Shown here piece by piece: positions 7,156 through 13,280 of a stretch of DNA of 21,043 nucleotides (the stretch's first letter is position 1; every line of letters starts with the position of its first letter). The notes beneath the pieces were generated by a model. That model ran no database searches, had not been told where the DNA came from, and was given only the letters and a program-made list of their open reading frames with translations. Both the position numbers and the translations under genes were made by a program. The DNA lies in NCBI GenBank assembly GCA_903953615.1, contig CAJBKH010000071.1:1-21043 (forward strand), in the 5' to 3' direction. This stretch comes from an uncultured Bacteroidota bacterium (GTDB taxonomy: Bacteria; Bacteroidota; Bacteroidia; NS11-12g; UBA955).

Positions 7156-7395
7156 ATGTTTTACGTTTACATTATTTACTCTGCATTAAAGGACAAATAC
7201 TACATCGGTCAAACTTCAGATCTTGAGAAAAGGATAGAGACACATCGCTTAAGAAAAAATCTTGGAGCTAGTGATTGGATTTTGAAATACTCCGAAACGT
7301 ATGCAACAAGGATTGAAGCAGTAAAAAGAGAATTGGAAATTAAGAATAAAAAAAGAAGAGCGTATATCGAAGGATTGATTAGCGCATTTGGATAG
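7156..7395 (+). CDS. Small GIY-YIG nuclease (YhbQ/UPF0213-like), embedded between a tRNA and a tRNA copy
   Basis: The 79-aa protein consists of a single GIY-YIG domain. MFYVYIIYS supplies the GIY strand and KYYIGQT the YIG strand. LEKRIETH has the expected Arg and His, and EAVKRELEIKNKK the catalytic Glu region. It starts 9 bp after the tRNA-Ala terminator. Its last codons (for SAFG and TAG) are the D-arm sequence of a degenerate tRNA copy, so the 3' end of the gene and the pseudo-tRNA are the same DNA. No promoter was recognised; expression might come by read-through from the tRNA. Family members are small DNA nucleases, some with repair roles, and the domain is also common in homing endonucleases. 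The arrangement suggests a mobile unit. Confidence 0.85.
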   Translation: MFYVYIIYSALKDKYYIGQTSDLEKRIETHRLRKNLGASDWILKYSETYATRIEAVKRELEIKNKKRRAYIEGLISAFG

Positions 7396-7448
7396 AGCGT
7401 CCCGCATTTTATGCGGGAAGGTAACCGGTTCGACTCCGGTATTCTCCA
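7373..7448 (+). pseudogene. Degenerate tRNA-Ala copy
   Basis: It aligns with the upstream tRNA over its whole length. The last 31 nt through the C after the discriminator are identical. The 5' acceptor GATTGAT no longer pairs with ATTCTCC beyond a few positions, the D stem is GCGC/GAGC (one mismatch), and the anticodon arm is replaced by TCCCGCATTTTATGCGGGA, a perfect 8-bp palindrome that makes the loop 2 nt too long. It cannot be a normal tRNA. Its D arm holds the stop codon of the GIY-YIG gene. Confidence 0.85.
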
Positions 7449-7449
7449 C
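7419..7449 (+). repeat. 31-nt direct repeat of the tRNA-Ala 3' end (candidate att/target duplicate)
   Basis: AGGTAACCGGTTCGACTCCG followed by 11 more bases is identical to 7078-7108. Together the two copies bracket the GIY-YIG gene, as attachment sites or target duplications do. Confidence 0.8.
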
Positions 7450-7453
7450 TACT

Positions 7454-7491
7454 AAAACTTAAACCCGCTCTAAAGGCGGGTTTTAAGTTTT
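7454..7491. terminator. Hairpin terminator after the pseudo-tRNA
   Basis: AAACCCGC (7461-7468) pairs with GCGGGTTT (7476-7483). The outer AAAACTT/AAGTTTT (7454-7460 and 7485-7491) adds 7 bp past a one-base bulge. The arm order (tRNA, then terminator) repeats that of the true tRNA upstream. Confidence 0.7.
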
Positions 7492-7495
7492 AGTT

Positions 7496-7540
7496 GCCCT
7501 GTGTTGTGTTCGCGGCTCTGCGCGAACTTTAATACAGGGC
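7496..7540. repeat. Nested two-tier hairpin
   Basis: GCCCTGT (7496-7502) pairs with ACAGGGC (7534-7540). Inside it GTTCGCG (7508-7514) pairs with CGCGAAC (7521-7527). The two stems are separated by a 5/6-nt internal loop. It is too G/C-rich for chance in this A/T-rich spacer. There is no T-run, so it is not an ordinary terminator. Confidence 0.6.
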
Positions 7541-7877
7541 AGTAGATTTATCATAACCTTTTAGCTTTGATTAACCGGCTTTTTCTTTAACTTAACATTC
7601 ATGTTTGCCTAGGTTACCTCGCTGTAAAAGATAAATATCACATAATCGCATATTCCCCATTTGTTAATAAACCGCCTACAGCATTTTGTTTTAATTCACA
7701 ATTGACAAGAAGTACAAAAAAAACTTAATATAAATCAAATTTTGAATTGTTTGCTTTGTTTTTCAATACCCAAAGAACCAATGCTTTCTCCAAACGCAGC
7801 ATTCTTCTATTTATTCCCAATATGTATCTAAATAATGCGTCCAATTTTGTAGGCGCGTGTTTATTTGCGAATTTCAC
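7541..7877 (+). other. Upstream region of HAD copy 1 (left half of a tandem duplication)
   Basis: From about 7637 this non-coding stretch aligns with 8592-8828. Shared blocks include TTGTTAATAA, TTTTGTTTTAATTCA, CAAACGCAGCATTCTTCTAT and CCAATTTTGTAGGCGCGT. A one-base indel (AATGCGTCC versus AATGCCGTCC) shifts any reading frame between the copies, so this block is not translated although it is conserved. Nothing was recognised in 7541-7636. Confidence 0.65.
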
Positions 7878-7885
7878 AATATTTG
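7878..7885 (+). promoter_or_regulatory. Likely -7 element (AATATTTG) of HAD copy 1
   Basis: It is AAnnTTTG, one base off the consensus, 23 nt before ATG 7909. The duplicate has AACTTTTG at the equivalent place (8829-8836), so the element is conserved between copies. Confidence 0.4.
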
Positions 7886-7908
7886 TATCATTGCATTGTT
7901 TTAATCAT

Positions 7909-8352
7909 ATGATAATTTTCCTCGACTTTGATGGCACCGTTGTTGAACACGCATATCCTGAAATAGGTAGTTACGTGGATGGCTGCTACAAGGTTATTGC
8001 CAAATTGCAAAAGGCAGGTCATAAAATTATTTTGAACTCTTACCGCATTCAAAGCAAAAGTGGTAAACTCAAATTGGCCCTCAACCATATCAATGAATGT
8101 GGCTATGGTATCATTGAACCATTAACCGATTTTTCAAAATCTAAAATCAACCCCTTCTATTGGAACTGGGATATTTTCATGACCTTCAGTTTTATTTTTC
8201 TGGATGATGAATGCCTCGGTGTACCCCTAAAAAAAGGTAATCTAAATCCTGATCGCATGGTGGTAGATTGGGAAGAGGTAGACAGACAATTCGAAGCCAA
8301 TGGTATATACACAACCTACGCTTTAAAATACTTCGACAGCAACGCTGCTTAA
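7909..8352 (+). CDS. HAD-superfamily phosphatase-like protein, copy 1 (147 aa)
   Basis: MIIFLDFDGT gives the HAD nucleophile and acid-base pair (D6, D8). ILNSYR supplies motif II (S44), lysines at about 53-55 are candidate motif III residues, and FIFLDDE (D99, D100) is motif IV. The length suits the short, capless HAD proteins common in Bacteroidota. I start at ATG 7909, not the in-frame ATG at 7747, because homology to copy 2 at protein level begins here and the upstream frame is broken by an indel between copies. The substrate is unknown; capless HADs often act on macromolecules or phosphoproteins. Its close paralog forms the N-terminus of the fusion gene starting at 8859. Confidence 0.85.
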   Translation: MIIFLDFDGTVVEHAYPEIGSYVDGCYKVIAKLQKAGHKIILNSYRIQSKSGKLKLALNHINECGYGIIEPLTDFSKSKINPFYWNWDIFMTFSFIFLDDECLGVPLKKGNLNPDRMVVDWEEVDRQFEANGIYTTYALKYFDSNAA

Positions 8353-8361
8353 GTAAAATTT

Positions 8362-8591
8362 CATCGGTGCGCTGTTGATGCGCCTCTACCTTCATTAAGT
8401 ACCCTTATTAAAACTAGAACCTACTGACGTGTTAAATGAATTATTAACATTCTTGGAGTAGAGAAGCTTGCAAAATTTGATACAACAAAAAAACATACTA
8501 AGTGGTATGTTTTTTATTTTTAATAGTTCTAAAACGCAATTTTCAGCTGCTAATAAATTACTTGTAACTGTCCATCAATGCAAACAATAGC
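8362..8591 (+). other. Spacer between the duplicated HAD units
   Basis: No gene. It contains a hairpin terminator (8487-8515) and a short unique stretch. The second duplicated unit begins around 8592. Confidence 0.5.
8487..8515. terminator. Intrinsic terminator, CATAC/GTATG family copy 1
   Basis: AAAAAACATAC pairs with GTATGTTTTTT around TAAGTG. It is downstream of HAD copy 1. The same stem with other loops occurs at 14655-14692 and 17379-17408. Confidence 0.85.
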
Positions 8592-8828
8592 GATAATCAC
8601 ATTTTCCCCACTTGTTAATAATCCACATGCCCAACTTTGTTTTAATTCAAAATTGATATTGCGATTGAACAAACTTAATATTTGTAATATTTTAAATTTT
8701 TTGGTTTGCTTTTCAATGCGCAAAGAACCAGGGTATTCGCCAAACGCAGCATTCTTCTATTAGTAACCCATAAGCATCTAAATAATGCCGTCCAATTTTG
8801 TAGGCGCGTATTTATTTGTGAATTCTAT
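8592..8828 (+). repeat. Duplicated upstream block of the HAD-ClpB fusion
   Basis: Non-coding copy of about 7637-7877, with clear blocks of identity separated by diverged A/T-rich bases. With the coding part the tandem duplication spans about 700 bp per unit (about 7640-8350 and about 8592-9300). Confidence 0.7.
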
Positions 8829-8836
8829 AACTTTTG
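8829..8836 (+). promoter_or_regulatory. Likely -7 element (AACTTTTG) of the HAD-ClpB fusion
   Basis: Equivalent to 7878-7885 in copy 1. It lies 22 nt before ATG 8859. Confidence 0.4.
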
Positions 8837-8858
8837 TAAAATTGCATTGTTTTATCTT

Positions 8859-10961
8859 ATGATCATTTTTCTCGACTTCGATGGTACAATTGTAGAGCAC
8901 GCTTATCCTAATATAGGGGAAAGTGTAGACGGCTGCTATGAAGTTATTGCCAAATTGCAAAAGGCAGGTCACAAAATTATTCTCAACTCCTACCGCATTC
9001 AAAGCAAAAGCGGTAAAATGAAAATGGCCCTCGATCATATCAACATATATGGTGCAGGCATTATCGAGCCTGTTTATGAATTTTCTAAATCTAAAATCAA
9101 TCCTTTCTATTGGAATTGGGACGTTTTTAGGGCTGTTAGTTTTATTTTCTTGGATGATGAATGCCTCGGAGTACCCCTTAGAAAAGGGGCTAAAAATCCA
9201 AAGCGTATGGTGTTAGATTGGGAAGCGGTAGACAAACAATTCGAAGCCAATGGCCTATACTCTACGTATGCTTTAAAATACTCAGATAGCATTGCCGCCA
9301 TTGGTGCTAATACTTATGGTGCTAATCAAAAGCACATCGAAAATGATGAAGACTCGGAGCGTCGCACAAAAGAAAAGGTTGAGAAACCTAGCGAGCAAGA
9401 TGCCATTGCGATTTTACGAGGGTTAAAGGAACACTATGAAACCCACCACAAGGTGCAGATAGAGAATGAAGCCATCATCAATGCTATTGAGCTTTCAAAT
9501 CTTAACATTTCCGATCGGTTTTTGCCAAATAAGGATATCAAGCTGCAAGATGAAGCTGCTTCTAAATTAAGGATTGAAATAGATGCATTGCCGAAAGAAC
9601 TCGATGAATTGAACCACAGAATTATGCAGTTAGAGATTGAGAAGGAAGCTGTTAAAAAAGAATACGATAAGGATAAATTAAGTAAGCTTAATTCTGAATT
9701 AGCGAGTTTAAATGAAGAGCGCAGTATCATTCATGCGCGTTGGAGAAGAGTAAAAGATGTGTTAGAGAAAATTCAAACACGCAAAGGTGATATAGAGCAG
9801 TATAAAATTGAAGCTGATCAAGCGGAGCGCAATGGCGACTTTGGTAAGGTGGGTGAGCTGCGTTATGGTAGAATAAAAGAGGCCGAAGAAGACGTTTCTA
9901 AACTTCAGATGAAGTTGATTGAATTGCAAGGTGATAAACCGTTGGTGAAAGAAGCCGTAGAGGCCGAGGATATTGCAGATGTGGTAAGCAAATGGACAGG
10001 CATACCGGTGAACCGCATGTTGCAAAGCGAGCGCGAAAAATTGGTGCATTTAGAAGATGAATTACACAAGCGTGTGGTTGGTCAGGACGAAGCCGTAGCA
10101 GCCATTTCTGATGCTGTGCGAAGAAGCAGAGCTGGTTTGCAGGATCCTAAAAAACCAATCGGTTCATTTGTGTTTTTAGGAACCACTGGTGTTGGTAAAA
10201 CAGAGTTGGCCAAAGCCCTGGCTGCTTTCTTATTCAACGATGACAATGCCATGGTGAGAATTGATATGAGTGAGTACCAAGAGAAACATACCGTGAGTCG
10301 ATTGATTGGCGCACCTCCTGGTTATGTAGGTTACGATAAAGGTGGTTTGTTGACCGATGCTGTGCGTATAAACCCATATTCAGTCATATTGTTAGATGAT
10401 ATTGAAAAAGCGCATCCAGATGTTTTTAATATTTTATTGCAAGTGTTAGACGATGGTAGATTGACTGATAGCAAAGGCAGAACCTCGGATTTTAAGAATA
10501 CCATTGTGATTATGACGAGCAATATCGGTTCGCAGATTATACAAGAAAAGTTTGAGGGCATGACCGATGCGAATAAGGATGAAGTATTGGCTAAAACTAA
10601 AAATGAAGTGTATCAGTTGTTGAAAAGTACGATTCGTCCTGAGTTCTTAAACAGAATTGATGAAATATTGATGTTTGAGCCATTAAGCAGAGAAAATATT
10701 CAACAGATTGTAAAGATACAATTGGCGGCTATTACCAAGCAATTGGCCGAGGCAGGTTTTACCATTGAGATTACCGAAGCGGCAACCGATTGGTTAGGTC
10801 AGTTGGGCTACGATCCGCAATTTGGCGCACGCCCGTTGAAACGTGTTTTACAGAAAAAAGTATTGAACGAATTGTCGAAAAAAATATTGAATGGTGAGAT
10901 AAAAAAAGACTCCACCATTATTGTCGATGCATTCAACAATGAGATTGTGTTTCGAAATTGA
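8859..10961 (+). CDS. Fusion of a HAD phosphatase-like domain to the C-terminal half of ClpB (700 aa)
   Basis: Residues 1-147 are a full HAD domain closely related to copy 1 (D6, D8, S44, D99/D100). From about residue 148 the protein is ClpB. First comes the end of NBD1, from the sensor-1 strand on (AAIGANTYGANQKHIEND, ERR), then the coiled-coil middle domain (about 244-369) and NBD2. NBD2 has Walker A GTTGVGKT (441-448), pore loop PGYVGYDKGG, Walker B VILLDDIEKAHPD, arginine finger in RPEFLNR and sensor 2 GARPLKR. The ClpB N-domain and NBD1 Walker A/B are absent. The catalytic Walker B Glu is Asp (D514), and the usual Pro in Walker A is Thr. The 700 codons have no interruption, which argues against simple decay. 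It could be a substrate-targeted unfoldase, a dominant partner of full-length ClpB, or a recently formed chimera. The start is fixed by copy 1. Confidence 0.88.
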   Translation: MIIFLDFDGTIVEHAYPNIGESVDGCYEVIAKLQKAGHKIILNSYRIQSKSGKMKMALDHINIYGAGIIEPVYEFSKSKINPFYWNWDVFRAVSFIFLDDECLGVPLRKGAKNPKRMVLDWEAVDKQFEANGLYSTYALKYSDSIAAIGANTYGANQKHIENDEDSERRTKEKVEKPSEQDAIAILRGLKEHYETHHKVQIENEAIINAIELSNLNISDRFLPNKDIKLQDEAASKLRIEIDALPKELDELNHRIMQLEIEKEAVKKEYDKDKLSKLNSELASLNEERSIIHARWRRVKDVLEKIQTRKGDIEQYKIEADQAERNGDFGKVGELRYGRIKEAEEDVSKLQMKLIELQGDKPLVKEAVEAEDIADVVSKWTGIPVNRMLQSEREKLVHLEDELHKRVVGQDEAVAAISDAVRRSRAGLQDPKKPIGSFVFLGTTGVGKTELAKALAAFLFNDDNAMVRIDMSEYQEKHTVSRLIGAPPGYVGYDKGGLLTDAVRINPYSVILLDDIEKAHPDVFNILLQVLDDGRLTDSKGRTSDFKNTIVIMTSNIGSQIIQEKFEGMTDANKDEVLAKTKNEVYQLLKSTIRPEFLNRIDEILMFEPLSRENIQQIVKIQLAAITKQLAEAGFTIEITEAATDWLGQLGYDPQFGARPLKRVLQKKVLNELSKKILNGEIKKDSTIIVDAFNNEIVFRN

Positions 10962-11036
10962 TACGGACTAAGTAAAATTTTGATTGGCCACATAGAAGCT
11001 GCAATTTCTTCTCTCAATTAATATTTATAAAGTATT
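10962..11036 (+). other. Spacer after the fusion gene
   Basis: It contains TAAGTAAAATTT (10969-10980), which also forms the stop codon and first untranslated bases of HAD copy 1 (8350-8361). This is a possible scar of the original HAD copy 2 end. Confidence 0.4.
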
Positions 11037-11190
11037 TTAATAATACTTACGCTTCAAAAAAGCATTCGTATTCGGCCTCGCAATCTGATCCCAAAAATTA
11101 TGGCCATTGTTTAATGTAATTGGACTAGCAAAAGCTCTAAAAACCTCGTACGTGTTTTTCTTAAGACTCTTTTTTTTGTTCAAAAAGAAA
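11037..11190 (-). pseudogene. C-terminal remnant of an amidohydrolase gene
   Basis: Read on the minus strand, this gives about 50 codons ending NGHNFWDQIARPNTNAFL then KRKYY and TAA. The intact amidohydrolase at 14702-15976 ends NGHNFWEQIAKRNTHAFL then SSKYY. Similarity stops abruptly near 11190, within the FFL that follows GTD in the intact gene. There is no start codon, so it is a 3' gene fragment. The reading frame has survived without indels, which suggests recent duplication or loss. Confidence 0.85.
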
Positions 11191-11376
11191 CCAAAAGAAA
11201 CTGTCAAAACTTTCAATGCAAAATTTGCTTAAAAATCATTCAGGAATACAAATAGCTTATCAAAAGATGACACCAAATTTGGTGGAAAAGCAGTGATTTT
11301 TAAAAGGTTGTATGTGAGCGATTATTTAGTGACCAATTGAGGTAAATTTAACGACAGATGATGAAGTTATTTATTT
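11191..11376 (+). other. Intergenic DNA, no recognisable feature
   Basis: A/T-rich, with no ORF, no strong inverted repeat and no match to repeats elsewhere in the window. Confidence 0.5.
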
Positions 11377-11384
11377 TACCTTTG
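11377..11384 (+). promoter_or_regulatory. -7 promoter element (TACCTTTG) for the WG-repeat gene
   Basis: A perfect TAnnTTTG, 74 nt before ATG 11459, giving a leader of about 70 nt. Confidence 0.5.
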
Positions 11385-11458
11385 TGCTAATTTATTACAT
11401 TTAAAACATAATTGAAGGAATTTTTATAGAGAAAATTTAAATGTAAATTCAACAAAAA

Positions 11459-12613
11459 ATGACTAACACATCAAGAAATTTAATACCCTACCTAAGGTCA
11501 AATGGAAAGTATCAGCTTTACAACCGCTCAAAAAATGAATTTGTTTCAAGCATGGAATATGATGAAATTAATCTTGGTTATGATGGTGAGTCCTATACGG
11601 TAGTTCAAAATAATAAGTATGGCATAATGGATGCTGATGGGCTTCAAATAATAGATTGTCAATATGAATTTGCAGAAGGTTTTGATAAGCATGGTTTAGC
11701 CAAAGTGAAAATAAACCAAAAGTATGGTTTCATAAATAAGTCTGGTGAGCTTGTTATCCCAGCCATTTACGATGCTATTTCTCATGTTATCGAAGGGCTT
11801 GCGAGCGTTAAAATTAATGAGAAATTTAAAGTATTGAACACCGTAACAAATGTTATTGGCCAAAAGGAATTTGATTCTGCGTTTATTTTCTGGAAGGGCA
11901 TGGGTTGTGTTGAAGCAAATGGAAAATATGGTATTATTGACAAAGAAGAAAACTACATTATCCCTCCGATGTATGATAAAATATGGGACGACAAAAACAA
12001 TATTTTTTGTGTTGAACTTAACAATAGTTTCTTTTTGGTAGATGCGCTGAATAAAAAAATATCAGACAATTTTGATCTTTTGGTGATGTCAAATGACGAT
12101 GCTTTTCAAGTTCATATCAATCATAACTATGGTTATATTCGTAACAACGGGGAAGTTTTAATTCCATTGATGTATGAAGATTGTACAAATTTCGAGAATA
12201 ACTCTGCAGCTGTATGCTTAGATGGAAAATGGTTCCTTATCAACCAATCAAATGAGGTCATACACACGCTAGATAAATTTGGAGTTTCGGAGGTGCTAGC
12301 AAGAATTGAAGATGGGTTATTAATTGCCAAAACCCATGAAGGTTGGGGGATTATTGACGCTACTAGCGGTGCACCTATTTCGGACTTTGTGTACGAAAGT
12401 TGTTATGGGGTTAATGAAGGTTTATGCGGTGTGAAAATTGGCCAATGGGGTATTATGAATAATAGTGGCGATTTAATAACTGACTTTAGATATTTCGCCA
12501 TCGACAATTTTCAAGATGGCGTAGCCTGTGTTGAAATGAAAGATGAAAAGTTTCTTAAAGGAAAAATAAAGTTCTACATTGATAACAAAGGCTTTGAGTA
12601 CAGAGACCAATAA
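11459..12613 (+). CDS. WG-repeat protein (384 aa)
   Basis: The protein is built of about eight tandem WG/YG-type repeats, each with a core like K-Y/W-G-I/F-I-D/N followed by a stretch ending in P-x-x-Y-D/E. Examples are NKYGIMDADG, QKYGFINKSG, GKYGIIDKEE, HNYGYIRNNG, EGWGIIDATS and GQWGIMNNSG. Such repeats are thought to form beta-rich scaffolds for protein contacts. There is no signal peptide or membrane segment, so it is probably cytoplasmic. It converges on the lipoprotein gene with only 21 bp between the stops. The function is unknown; WG-repeat genes are often lineage-specific and variable. Confidence 0.85.
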   Translation: MTNTSRNLIPYLRSNGKYQLYNRSKNEFVSSMEYDEINLGYDGESYTVVQNNKYGIMDADGLQIIDCQYEFAEGFDKHGLAKVKINQKYGFINKSGELVIPAIYDAISHVIEGLASVKINEKFKVLNTVTNVIGQKEFDSAFIFWKGMGCVEANGKYGIIDKEENYIIPPMYDKIWDDKNNIFCVELNNSFFLVDALNKKISDNFDLLVMSNDDAFQVHINHNYGYIRNNGEVLIPLMYEDCTNFENNSAAVCLDGKWFLINQSNEVIHTLDKFGVSEVLARIEDGLLIAKTHEGWGIIDATSGAPISDFVYESCYGVNEGLCGVKIGQWGIMNNSGDLITDFRYFAIDNFQDGVACVEMKDEKFLKGKIKFYIDNKGFEYRDQ

Positions 12614-12634
12614 TCAATTCACCAGAACCTTTCT

Positions 12635-13132
12635 TTATTTTACCGGCAGGTCTGTAGTTGCTACAGCTTTTATTTTCCCATTGATATAAACAGGAACGGT
12701 GCGGGTTTTCATCCATATATTGCCACCTCCCGCATCAAAATAAGGGGCTGTCCATATCGCCTTGCCACCATCTATGGTCTCGCGCAACCATACTTGCTTG
12801 TCAATTTGATAGGCAGTATCCATTAAATTTGCGTAAACCAATGTGTCATTTTGTCTATGCCAATAAGGACTTTTAATCGCTTTTTTATTTGAATCTAATA
12901 GCGTAACCGTTGAGCCATAAAAAAGGGCTGATTTACCCGCCATGTAATTTTTAACCCTTGCAGAAATATCAGTTGTATCTGCAGGTTTCGATTCTAGGTC
13001 CTTTACAAATTCATCAAGTGCCTTTTCAATTGTTGCTTCATCTGTTAATGCTTTTTCCTTTTTACACGACTGGATGGTTGTAAAAAAAGTAAGCGCAAGG
13101 CATAAGCCTAAAATTGGTGTTATTTTATTCAT
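12635..13132 (-). CDS. Lipoprotein with a short Cache/PDC-sensor-like domain
   Basis: The 165-aa protein has an N-terminal signal (MNKITPILGLCLALTFFTTIQSC) with a lipidation cysteine at about residue 23. The mature part has a helical leader (EKALDEFVKDLESK). Next comes a region resembling the membrane-distal part of Cache sensor domains: WTAPYFDAGGGNIWMKTRT, a short PVYINGKIKAV segment, then a final TTDLP. In Cache domains this block binds small ligands. Only one compact module is present, with no transmembrane helix or signalling output, so this would be a surface- or periplasm-anchored binding protein. The Cache assignment is inferred from pattern, not proved. Confidence 0.75.
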   Translation of the reverse strand: MNKITPILGLCLALTFFTTIQSCKKEKALTDEATIEKALDEFVKDLESKPADTTDISARVKNYMAGKSALFYGSTVTLLDSNKKAIKSPYWHRQNDTLVYANLMDTAYQIDKQVWLRETIDGGKAIWTAPYFDAGGGNIWMKTRTVPVYINGKIKAVATTDLPVK

Positions 13133-13280
13133 TGATTGGGGGTGTTATAATTTGATTTAATGTTTCCTACTCATTTGGCTTTTCAGATTTCGCCCCGTTT
13201 TTTTAAGTGGGTTCCGGACTCCACTTTTGTTTAATCTATTTTATCGGGTGTTTTTTCTTAAAATCTCCCACAACGGTATT

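Noticed and set aside
7373..7448. Second functional tRNA (possibly Lys or Met)
   Set aside because: The acceptor stem does not pair, the D stem has a mismatch and the anticodon loop is 9 nt; only the 3' half is tRNA-like.
7249..7449. 66-codon minus-strand frame opposite the GIY-YIG gene
   Set aside because: The N-terminal part is antisense to the pseudo-tRNA T arm, and the rest is a shadow of the GIY-YIG gene.
7747..7908. N-terminal extension of HAD copy 1 by 54 codons (and the 51-codon equivalent at 8706-8858)
   Set aside because: The upstream frames of the two copies are shifted against each other by indels, so protein similarity begins only at MIIFLDFDGT.
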